Part shown: positions 48,490 through 57,589 of the stretch, piece after piece
Numbering within the stretch: the first letter of the stretch is position 1
Layout: every line of letters starts with the position of its first letter
Assembly: GCA_933822405.4 (NCBI GenBank)
Contig: CAKOGP040002247.1
Span: 1 to 64,000, forward strand
DNA from: Cylindrotheca closterium
Taxonomy: Eukaryota; Bacillariophyta; Bacillariophyceae; Bacillariales; Bacillariaceae
Direction: 5' to 3'
Length of the DNA: 64,000 bases
Program-made: the position numbers and the translations under genes
The notes under the pieces: generated by a model
Told to the model about the DNA's origin: nothing
Seen by the model: the letters and a program-made list of their open reading frames with translations, nothing else
The model's database searches: none

Positions 48490-50523
48490 TCACGTGTACA
48501 AACAGGCAACGTTTCCTCTTCGTCGTAAGGCCTCGGCAATGGGAGCTTCAGCGTTGAGTACCAGCGAAACACAGCATTCTCCAAAGTCAGCACAATTGCG
48601 GTTGGAAGAACCAACACTTGCCTCAATGGCTTTCATCAGTTCCTTGGCAGTACCATGGAATTCTTGGCCATTCAAGTGGGTCACCACATCTCCTGGGAGA
48701 ATTCCTTGCTTTCCAGCCGAACCTCCGCCTTGGAGGGAATGGATCATGACTCTGGACTTGGGAACGTCAAATCGTCCAACGCCTAGATCTTGATCCAGCA
48801 TTCCTTCTCCGAGGACATTTAAAACACCCTTATGATTCAGTGGTGGTTCGTGGCGGACGATGGACCCCGTCAGTGGCATGAGTGTGGTGCGAGTATAGGC
48901 ATCCCTGATGGTTCCATTCCAAACGTCGTCTACAAAACAGGCCGGAAAGAGGGAACTGGAAACCACGCTGCTGAAACCAGCAGCCCCTACCAAAGAGGGC
49001 AACTGGCAGGGTCCCAGCAAATCCGAGAATTCAAATTCCACATATTTGGGCATGCGCACTGGAAGAGGATGGCTTTGTAAGAACTCGGCATTTTCCAAGT
49101 TGCGCACACACGATTGTCCCCGCGTTACGGGATTGGGTCGAGGCATGGGTGGTGGTGTGAGGAGTGAGGGTCTTGCTGTGATTGCTGGTTTGCGGCGATT
49201 GTGGGCTTGTTCGCATTCATCAATGAGACCGTAAATGCTGCTTCGCTTGACGAGCTGACATCTGGTGACTCCTCGCCTTGTGTTTCGCTCCATACTTCGG
49301 AGCATCTTGGCGGCTTCCACCAGTTTGGAGACATCTCCGGAAACCATGAGTTGAGTTGCCTTCTTTTGTTCAGCCTTGGTCATCACCGGAGCTAATCCTC
49401 TCAGAAGAGTTTTGTCTATCATATCTTCTCTGACTTTTGCAGTCTTTTGCAACAGACGCTCTGTCCTTGGTAGTCGAAACGACTTGTGTACTCCTTGTAC
49501 CAAATCCATTTCAAATCCACATTCGTCCTCGGCATCCGATGCTTCATCATCATCATCATCGCTATCATGATCGTCATACTCGTCAGGAGAGAAATATCCA
49601 TCATTCAGCGCAAAATGATCATAATTTTCCTTGCTGCTATAGTCCCCTTCACTGTCTGACACTGTGGAAAGAGTATCACTTGCATTCAGAGGCGACAAGT
49701 GATCGTAAGAGTTCAGCGGTGACCATTCTTCGGCAATACTAATGTGATGAGTCCGCAAAAACTCTTCTTCATAGTGCCGTGCCTTGGCAATGGCTTGTTT
49801 AATATCTTCGTGGTGAAGCACCGAGTGCAAACGTTGCTGGGAAGGTGTCCACGTTGATTTGCATCGAATGCCTTGCGGGGATACTAGGTAGTCGGCTTTG
49901 CGTATCAGCAAAGTGTCTCGGATAGTCTCGGATAGATTGCTTCTACAGTTGGGACAATTCAAGTAAATCTTGACATGTTGGTTGCCATCGCTGGCTTCTT
50001 GAAAGTCATCTTTCGAAGCTGCTACAAGATTTTCGATGCAGTGCATACAAAAGTTGTAGTCGCAGTGTTTGGATTTGCATTGCAGCGGGTGCTGAATGTC
50101 CGATTCTGTCATGGCATTCAGACAAATGGGACAATCCAGCATGTTGTCAGCCTCAGTTTCAGTGGGAGGTGGTAGAAGGGGAAAGGAAGCAGCAGTCTGA
50201 GTTTGAATCGTATGCGTATTCGTACTGTTGTTGTTGATGGTATTTGAATTCCTACAGGTATTATTGGTCGTGTCAACCATGGTATTTCTACAGGCACTAT
50301 TGGATGTGATTGCTGGCGTTGTCGGTGTCGTCGTGTTTTCGGTTGTGGTGGGCTGCAGTATCATGGTCACTATACAGTTCTTCTGCTTTAATTTTTTTTT
50401 CACACGATAGGTGATTCTGATGAGATATGTTTCCAAGTGGCGGCAGCAAATGGCCAAGAAATTCCGAACAGTCTCGGTGTTCGGTCGTGGTACGACACTT
50501 GTCACGTGCACATGAACAGCCAA
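48490..50523 (-). CDS. RING-type zinc finger + PDZ domain protein
   Basis: A 677-residue frame; an internal ATG at 50362-50364 (MILQPTTT) would give 624 residues. Residues 131-193 form a RING-like finger: C131-x2-C134, C149, H153, C159-x2-C162 and C190-x2-C193. This makes it a candidate E3 ubiquitin ligase or adaptor. An acidic segment (about 320-335) and helices with KAEQKKATQLM follow. Residues about 575-650 look like a PDZ domain: the carboxylate loop region LGVGRF, then a VMIHSLQGGGSAGKQGILPG stretch followed by DVVTHLNGQEF and a helix. PDZ domains bind C-terminal peptides. The combination could target ligase activity to membrane or C-terminal-motif partners, which is inference. Confidence 0.72.
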   Translation of the reverse strand: MAVHVHVTSVVPRPNTETVRNFLAICCRHLETYLIRITYRVKKKLKQKNCIVTMILQPTTTENTTTPTTPAITSNSACRNTMVDTTNNTCRNSNTINNNSTNTHTIQTQTAASFPLLPPPTETEADNMLDCPICLNAMTESDIQHPLQCKSKHCDYNFCMHCIENLVAASKDDFQEASDGNQHVKIYLNCPNCRSNLSETIRDTLLIRKADYLVSPQGIRCKSTWTPSQQRLHSVLHHEDIKQAIAKARHYEEEFLRTHHISIAEEWSPLNSYDHLSPLNASDTLSTVSDSEGDYSSKENYDHFALNDGYFSPDEYDDHDSDDDDDEASDAEDECGFEMDLVQGVHKSFRLPRTERLLQKTAKVREDMIDKTLLRGLAPVMTKAEQKKATQLMVSGDVSKLVEAAKMLRSMERNTRRGVTRCQLVKRSSIYGLIDECEQAHNRRKPAITARPSLLTPPPMPRPNPVTRGQSCVRNLENAEFLQSHPLPVRMPKYVEFEFSDLLGPCQLPSLVGAAGFSSVVSSSLFPACFVDDVWNGTIRDAYTRTTLMPLTGSIVRHEPPLNHKGVLNVLGEGMLDQDLGVGRFDVPKSRVMIHSLQGGGSAGKQGILPGDVVTHLNGQEFHGTAKELMKAIEASVGSSNRNCADFGECCVSLVLNAEAPIAEALRRRGNVACLYT

Positions 50524-51831
50524 CGCCTATTTCTACTTACCAGTTTGCGACAAGTTTAGAGGCGCGAATCGCTAAATATATAGATACTTAGAATTATTCC
50601 CGGCAGAAAAATTCGGGATTGGACATCGCTCATGTCGCATGCCGGGAGTTGTATCCGAGTGACTGACGCGCTCAGTCACGGATCCGATCGAAAACGAAAG
50701 AGGTTCACGTAATGTACGGCACTGTTATGAATGGAACCTAGTATAGGTACTGTATAATATAATGTTGATTGACATGATACTTGGTATTAATAACGAGGCG
50801 TGTTCTGATAACCTTATTCTAAACAAAGATGAATGAAGACCAACGAGTGGTCTTATAAATGGAGAGCAAGCCAACGTTAGATCTATGATTTTGTAGAAAA
50901 GTTCAAAAGTGGTTCATTGCCTTCTTTGAGGTTCTCGTCGTCGTCGTCCTCCTCCAAATTGCATGTGCTTCAATGTTGACGGGTACCTTCAACATCTTAG
51001 GGCGCAACAACTACTCTAAGTGCGAAATGGAATATTGGTTGTGGCTAGGACTACTCTCTAACTACTCTCTATCTATGCCCCCCTCCTCCGCCCCCCTCCT
51101 GCTTTACGACTACCGCTGAGGATTATGGGGCGCAACTACGGTAGGATTGATTCTCCTTCACAAGACTACTGTAGGTCTTCGAAGGAAGAACGAATCTAGC
51201 TAGTGTGAAGGAAGGGAATACTGTTCCATGCGCGGTGGCTAATAGGGCAAGCTGGGATTCAATCCTTCGTTTCTAGCTAGTGTTTCGCTAAATTCGCAAG
51301 TAAGGAGTAACGTACTGCTGACACTATTACTTACGAATTCCGTGAAAAAGGGAATATTTCTCTCCCCCTTGTGTTCCGCATGGATATTGCCGCAATCTGC
51401 GATTCTTTCTCCCAGAAGTTCGTCGGCGGTAGAGGTACTTCTATGCTTTTTTCTAATCTCGTGGAAATCGGCGGATGACATCATTTTCGGTCAAGCAGTG
51501 GCATACGTCAATATCACGTGGTCCAAAACGACGATCGTCAATAATATTTTATCTGGGAGTGCAGCGAACTCAATGAATTATCAAAAGGTTCGGATAACAT
51601 TTAACACTGGAAACAGGACACAGAATTTTGAATGTAAGCGATATATCCCCACAAGCATAGAATGAGCCTTTTGTGTTCTCATTGGAACGGTGCACTACCG
51701 GTAGTTCTCAAGCTCACTTTTCATAAAATCTCACGATACCATTTTAAAACATACCACTTTCTCTTTCTTGCACAGAAGCTGACACACACACCTGTTTACA
51801 CTACACTACAACGTTATTGATACATTTGGAA
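50524..51831. other. 1.3-kb spacer without recognisable gene
   Basis: Includes a C-rich stretch (CCCCCCTCCTCCGCCCCCCTCC near 51077) and TCTAGCTAGTGT twice (about 51194 and 51272). ORFs of 81 and 107 codons at 51239-51665 overlap on opposite strands, lack coding-like composition and were not accepted. Confidence 0.45.
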
Positions 51832-52182
51832 ATGACAGACACTCGAAGAATGATGGCCAACCAAGAACGCAGCAGCAGGGGGGTCTCCACGGGATCCATG
51901 GACGACTTTCTCCACGTACTTTTCCTCGAACACAATATCGTGCCTTCTCAAGTCGATATCATCCAAGACAATGCGAACCCCGACGATCACACAGTACCCC
52001 GAAGACACAGTTCCTTTGAAATGTTGTCTCCTGCGATGATTGCCAACAAGACTAGGATTGTTCCAAGAAGTCTCTCCGGCTCGTCCTCTTCATCCTCATC
52101 AACAACAACAAGAGGAGACGACAAACAAGAACTGAACGGATTCGATCAAGTACTTCTCATGACTGAGAAGAACACACTGTAA
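51832..52182 (+). CDS. Small Ser-rich hypothetical protein
   Basis: A 116-residue ORF starting MTDTRRMMAN in a favourable GAAATGA context. It has an ordered-looking segment SMDDFLHVLFLEHNIVPSQVD (about 24-44), a RRHSSFEML phospho-site-like motif, and a Ser/Thr run coded by TCC/TCA and ACA repeats. No family is recognised. Codon-like composition is moderate. Confidence 0.42.
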   Translation: MTDTRRMMANQERSSRGVSTGSMDDFLHVLFLEHNIVPSQVDIIQDNANPDDHTVPRRHSSFEMLSPAMIANKTRIVPRSLSGSSSSSSSTTTRGDDKQELNGFDQVLLMTEKNTL

Positions 52183-52841
52183 AGAAAATACCAGTATGAT
52201 CCCAGAACTACCAACGCACGCTTTCTATACATCACAACAATCACTACTACTATTACAAAGAAGAACTTACTATACATATATCGGAGTTCCTCTGGTGTGT
52301 GGCCTACTACCTTTACCATGCCATTTTTCAAGCTTAGGCATTGGCGAAGAACATTGTTCATAATACTTTCCAAGCTACACGCACACTACCGAATGCCACC
52401 CGAAGGAGACGCTCGTGATGTCATGCTCTTCTACTGTACAAAAACCAATGATATCATGATATTGCCCCTTCCTCCTTCTGTACAAATTTCGAAAAACCAA
52501 TTCACTCACAGTGAATAACTTTCATAGAACAATTAAATTATATCAAAGATTTAACTTTCCCAACCACACACAAACACACACACATGCACAAGTGTACGTC
52601 GTCCTTGTTTCTTGTTCTTTGCACCTCCTTTTTGTTTCTCCCAAAAAATTGAGGCGTTTTTCTCTCCTAATCTATCCGTCCGAATGACGAAACCATGAAC
52701 GAATCGCAATCATCTCCCTATTTCTTCAATATTCAATATGCCGCGAATAATTCGAATCATTTTGTCAGAATTCTGAACCATTCAATTTTACACATTTATT
52801 ACTGTCATTATCATCATTGCATCGAATGACCTGAGCTTAAA
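52183..52841. other. Promoter-side spacer of the bestrophin gene
   Basis: Contains CACACAAACACACACACA near 52566. AT-rich upstream of the start. A 73-codon ORF at 52297-52518 looks random. Confidence 0.4.
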
Positions 52842-54230
52842 ATGGATTTCAAACCCAGATTCTTGGCGATTTTGCTCATCTTCCTATGCCCGGCTAATGT
52901 GGAATCCTTTCATCTGACGTGTAGCCTCCGAAATGACATTTCTTCCTCCAAAACAGACTGGCTTAGTTTGAATTCTGTGCCACCTCGTCGGGCGTACGAA
53001 GGTTTGCCATCAACACCAGGATGGAAAGGAGGCCAACTAGACCGGCTTACTGATTGGGCTGTCAATGATGAAGCAAATCGACCGGTGATTTGTGAATATG
53101 AACCAGAGGGAACATATCTTTGGTCGAAATGGAAAGGCACAGTGTTGCAGTTGATTTATCCAGCTGTAATTTTCAACACGTTTGTTGGCATCTTGGTTGC
53201 ATATTCGGCACGAGAATTTGCAGATTCCACATGGCCACTATTTGCCATTCCACCACAAGATGATTATCTTATTCAGCAACTACATGGTTTCAACCTCATT
53301 TGGAGCTATCAGGTGACATTGACGACATTCATATTGACATTTTTCACATCGGAAGCTTACAAACACTGGAAAGATGTCTACTTTGCGACAAGAAGAATCC
53401 AAGGGCGGATCAATGATATCTGTATGCTTGTTACCATTGGCGCTACAACTCCAAACGAAGAAGACAAGAATGAACTTGTGAAAAAGTGTACGCGGCTCAT
53501 CAAGTTGAGTCATACATTCTTTTGGGCGTCGACTCCAACTTCGTCCAATGGTGTAGTAGATGGTGGCTGGGAAAATGATGAAGATATTCACAGCGATATT
53601 GAAATCGGACCGATACTTTTAAGTAATGAAGGACTTCAGGGATTGGTGGATGTTGGCGAATTGACAACAGAAGAGGTCGACTCACTCTTGTCCTCAGGCT
53701 TGCCCCCATCTCAGTATACTTATGTTCTATTGGAATGGGTCGGCTTGCTCATCATGGACGGACTTGAGCGGAATGTGCTGCAAAATGGAAATAGTGGCTT
53801 GGAGGAGAATATTTTGAGACAGATGAGTGCACTGCGAGCCGAGTACTTCTCAATAGGCGATTACGCTGCCGGCAGAATGAGCTTGGCGTACGTCCAACTC
53901 GTGCAGGTGCTTGTTGACAGCTTGGTGTTCCTGGCACCTGTCTGCTTGTACAGCGATGTTGGCTCGCTTTCTGTTCCTCTGGTTGGGTTGCTGACACTCT
54001 TTTTTAAGGGTCTGTTGGAACTTTCCAAATCCTTTTTGGATCCTTTTGGCAACGAAGGCTTCAAGTCGCAAAATATTCGTGTCGATGTGCTGGTATCCGA
54101 ATTGAACTTTGGAGCACAGAGTCGATGGACGAGTGCGGCCGATTCCTATGCTACTCTGAAAAAGAAGGAGCAACAACGTCTGCGGGGGGAAGAGTTGCCA
54201 ATTTCATCCTATGTCGATTCAAATTCTTAG
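52842..54230 (+). CDS. Bestrophin-like channel, probable plastid targeting
   Basis: A 462-residue member of the bestrophin/UPF0187 family of anion (chloride/bicarbonate) channels. The N-terminus MDFKPRFLAILLIFLCPANVES is a signal peptide, and a Phe follows the likely cleavage (VES-FHL), resembling the ASAFAP-type bipartite plastid signal of diatoms. The bestrophin core has an early helix (LIYPAVIFNTFVGILVAYSA), a second TLTTFILTFFTSEAYKHW segment, and the family-typical C-terminal LLELSKSFLDPFGNEGF followed by VDVLVSELNFGAQSRW. A loop of about 60 residues with an acidic G-W-E-N-D-E-D stretch precedes the middle helices. Diatom and green-algal bestrophins supply bicarbonate to thylakoids in carbon concentration, so the same role is plausible here by analogy. 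Confidence 0.8.
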   Translation: MDFKPRFLAILLIFLCPANVESFHLTCSLRNDISSSKTDWLSLNSVPPRRAYEGLPSTPGWKGGQLDRLTDWAVNDEANRPVICEYEPEGTYLWSKWKGTVLQLIYPAVIFNTFVGILVAYSAREFADSTWPLFAIPPQDDYLIQQLHGFNLIWSYQVTLTTFILTFFTSEAYKHWKDVYFATRRIQGRINDICMLVTIGATTPNEEDKNELVKKCTRLIKLSHTFFWASTPTSSNGVVDGGWENDEDIHSDIEIGPILLSNEGLQGLVDVGELTTEEVDSLLSSGLPPSQYTYVLLEWVGLLIMDGLERNVLQNGNSGLEENILRQMSALRAEYFSIGDYAAGRMSLAYVQLVQVLVDSLVFLAPVCLYSDVGSLSVPLVGLLTLFFKGLLELSKSFLDPFGNEGFKSQNIRVDVLVSELNFGAQSRWTSAADSYATLKKKEQQRLRGEELPISSYVDSNS

Positions 54231-54380
54231 ATTGAAATGCTATCATTATTGCGACACTAGATCAGAACCTGAAGACATTCGCATGCTGATAATTTGAAAT
54301 GAACGGAATAGAGGAGAAGTGGCGAACAGGGGTTCGAAATGAGAAACGTCAGCAAAAGAGCCTCTCCTCCAAAGAGACCA
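54231..54380. other. Spacer before the triplication
   Basis: A 3' flank of the bestrophin gene. It ends AAAGAGACCA before the first repeat unit. Confidence 0.4.
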
Positions 54381-57326
54381 TAAAATGGCTTAGGGGGGGG
54401 AAAGGGCAGAAAAGGAGGGGGGAAAGGAAGAGGAAGAAGAAAAAAAGAAGGAGGTTTTCAAGAGTTCTTTTGCGGTGATCGCGGTATCGCAAAACAAAAT
54501 ATCCAACCAATGAAACTAGTTACAGTTTTCAAATCTAGTTGTGATCTGGGGGGAGCCTTTATGGGTAAAAACCGTACCCACCAATCACAACACCGTCACT
54601 CTACAAGCCTGCATGTAGAGATCTCGACAGAAATAGATAGGGAAAGACAGCGAATTTGACAGAAATAGCAGTAGTCTTTCCACTGTTGCTCTTCTCACAC
54701 ATGGGTCCGACTAGTCAACAATATCGATATTGAATAAAAATAAATGAATGGACGCATCAACCAACACACCATACACACCATGAGACAAGAAGCCACTCCT
54801 TCTCGTCCCAGCTGGTCGAACTAACTGGGAAAAACTATCGCATGAGTAAAAAGCCTCTACAATTAAGTTGTGCTACGAATATCGGCTGCAATTGATAGAA
54901 AATAGTGAAGCGAAGCATGGATGTATTGCAAAACTTTCCATCAAGGATTTTTTCATTTACAAGCCATTCGACAGATGAAGTTGGCATCCAGGGCTACAGA
55001 ACGTCCCCATATTTTTGATAGTATGTATAAGGAAGGAATTCGAACTGTGTATCTATTGGTTTATCTATGATGCGATGTTGTTATTCCTCTCATTGTGTTG
55101 TGTTCGTTGTCACTGTCGAGAAAAAACTTGCAAAATCCGTAATTTGAATAGTCGCGTTGTGTTTCCAACCCATCTCGGTTTACCGATACTTTGCTGAAAT
55201 CCCTGTTGTGTTGTAGGTTTCTACTGTTTTGAGTATAAATTGGTAGAGATACGTAGAGATCTACGGTTGAGTACTATGTCATCTCTGTGAGTTCCCTAAT
55301 TAAATACTTCAAATGTCACCTCCTCGACCAATTGAGTATCTGCCTTTTCCCCAATAAACCCTTAAAATGGCTTAGGGGGGGGAAAGGGCAGAAAAGGAGG
55401 GGGGAAAGGAAGAGGAAGAAGAAAAAAAGAAGGAGGTTTTCAAGAGTTCTTTTGCGGTGATCGCGGTATCGCAAAACAAAATATCCAACCAATGAAACTA
55501 GTTACAGTTTTCAAATCTAGTTGTGATCTGGGGGGAGCCTTTATGGGTAAAAACCGTACCCACCAATCACAACACCGTCACTCTACAAGCCTGCATGTAG
55601 AGATCTCGACAGAAATAGATAGGGAAAGACAGCGAATTTGACAGAAATAGCAGTAGTCTTTCCACTGTTGCTCTTCTCACACATGGGTCCGACTAGTCAA
55701 CAATATCGATATTGAATAAAAATAAATGAATGGACGCATCAACCAACACACCATACACACCATGAGACAAGAAGCCACTCCTTCTCGTCCCAGCTGGTCG
55801 AACTAACTGGGAAAAACTATCGCATGAGTAAAAAGCCTCTACAATTAAGTTGTGCTACGAATATCGGCTGCAATTGATAGAAAATAGTGAAGCGAAGCAT
55901 GGATGTATTGCAAAACTTTCCATCAAGGATTTTTTCATTTACAAGCCATTCGACAGATGAAGTTGGCATCCAGGGCTACAGAACGTCCCCATATTTTTGA
56001 TAGTATGTATAAGGAAGGAATTCGAACTGTGTATCTATTGGTTTATCTATGATGCGATGTTGTTATTCCTCTCATTGTGTTGTGTTCGTTGTCACTGTCG
56101 AGAAAAAACTTGCAAAATCCGTAATTTGAATAGTCGCGTTGTGTTTCCAACCCATCTCGGTTTACCGATACTTTGCTGAAATCCCTGTTGTGTTGTAGGT
56201 TTCTACTGTTTTGAGTATAAATTGGTAGAGATACGTAGAGATCTACGGTTGAGTACTATGTCATCTCTGTGAGTTCCCTAATTAAATACTTCAAATGTCA
56301 CCTCCTCGACCAATTGAGTATCTGCCTTTTCCCCAATAAACCCTTAAAATGGCTTAGGGGGGGGAAAGGGCAGAAAAGGAGGGGGGAAAGGAAGAGGAAG
56401 AAGAAAAAAAGAAGGAGGTTTTCAAGAGTTCTTTTGCGGTGATCGCGGTATCGCAAAACAAAATATCCAACCAATGAAACTAGTTACAGTTTTCAAATCT
56501 AGTTGTGATCTGGGGGGAGCCTTTATGGGTAAAAACCGTACCCACCAATCACAACACCGTCACTCTACAAGCCTGCATGTAGAGATCTCGACAGAAATAG
56601 ATAGGGAAAGACAGCGAATTTGACAGAAATAGCAGTAGTCTTTCCACTGTTGCTCTTCTCACACATGGGTCCGACTAGTCAACAATATCGATATTGAATA
56701 AAAATAAATGAATGGACGCATCAACCAACACACCATACACACCATGAGACAAGAAGCCACTCCTTCTCGTCCCAGCTGGTCGAACTAACTGGGAAAAACT
56801 ATCGCATGAGTAAAAAGCCTCTACAATTAAGTTGTGCTACGAATATCGGCTGCAATTGATAGAAAATAGTGAAGCGAAGCATGGATGTATTGCAAAACTT
56901 TCCATCAAGGATTTTTTCATTTACAAGCCATTCGACAGATGAAGTTGGCATCCAGGGCTACAGAACGTCCCCATATTTTTGATAGTATGTATAAGGAAGG
57001 AATTCGAACTGTGTATCTATTGGTTTATCTATGATGCGATGTTGTTATTCCTCTCATTGTGTTGTGTTCGTTGTCACTGTCGAGAAAAAACTTGCAAAAT
57101 CCGTAATTTGAATAGTCGCGTTGTGTTTCCAACCCATCTCGGTTTACCGATACTTTGCTGAAATCCCTGTTGTGTTGTAGGTTTCTACTGTTTTGAGTAT
57201 AAATTGGTAGAGATACGTAGAGATCTACGGTTGAGTACTATGTCATCTCTGTGAGTTCCCTAATTAAATACTTCAAATGTCACCTCCTCGACCAATTGAG
57301 TATCTGCCTTTTCCCCAATAAACCCT
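54381..57326. repeat. Tandem triplication of a 982-bp unit
   Basis: Units are about 54381-55362, 55363-56344 and 56345-57326, starting at TAAAATGGCTTAGGGGGGGG. No difference between copies was seen by eye. Each unit opens with a polypurine block (G8, AAAGGGCAG, AGGAGGGGGGAAAGG, then A/G only) and carries three adjacent hairpins. It ends with TTCCCCAATAAACCCT. The longest ORF is 60 codons in each copy and looks random. The unit does not resemble either neighbouring gene. Confidence 0.96.
54468..54620. other. Hairpin cluster in repeat unit 1 (repeated in units 2 and 3)
   Basis: There are three inverted pairs in 153 bp. They are TTTTGC...GCAAAA with inner GAT/ATC (54468-54494), TTGTGAT...ATCACAA with inner GGGT/ACCC (54539-54590), and CTCTACA...TGTAGAG with an 8-nt loop (54599-54620). 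The same set recurs 982 and 1,964 bp downstream. It could be a structured RNA or a DNA-level feature; no known RNA family is recognised. Confidence 0.5.
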
Positions 57327-57589
57327 TAAAATGCGTCGAGCAGAATGTCATTTAGTGCGGTCCATAAGATTGATTCTTCCTCTCGTTCCACGCTATTAAC
57401 AAAATACTACCTTCTTTTCTAATTTTAAAAAAATACTTATGCTCGTCCATTTTCTATATGACTGGAATTCGTTCTTTTCCATGTTTGATGAATGTCTCCA
57501 CTTTCTGTCTCCTTCTGTACGATATCGAACTAACTGGCGAAGAGATAAACCGGTTGCGACAGTAAACAACCCCGCGCACAATTGCTATC

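Noticed and set aside
51239..51665. 81- and 107-codon ORFs on opposite strands
   Set aside because: They overlap each other, have no coding-like composition or motif, and show no splice evidence.
55015..57161. 60-codon ORF repeated in the three 982-bp units
   Set aside because: Repeated only because the DNA is repeated. Cys/Leu-rich random composition without a start context.
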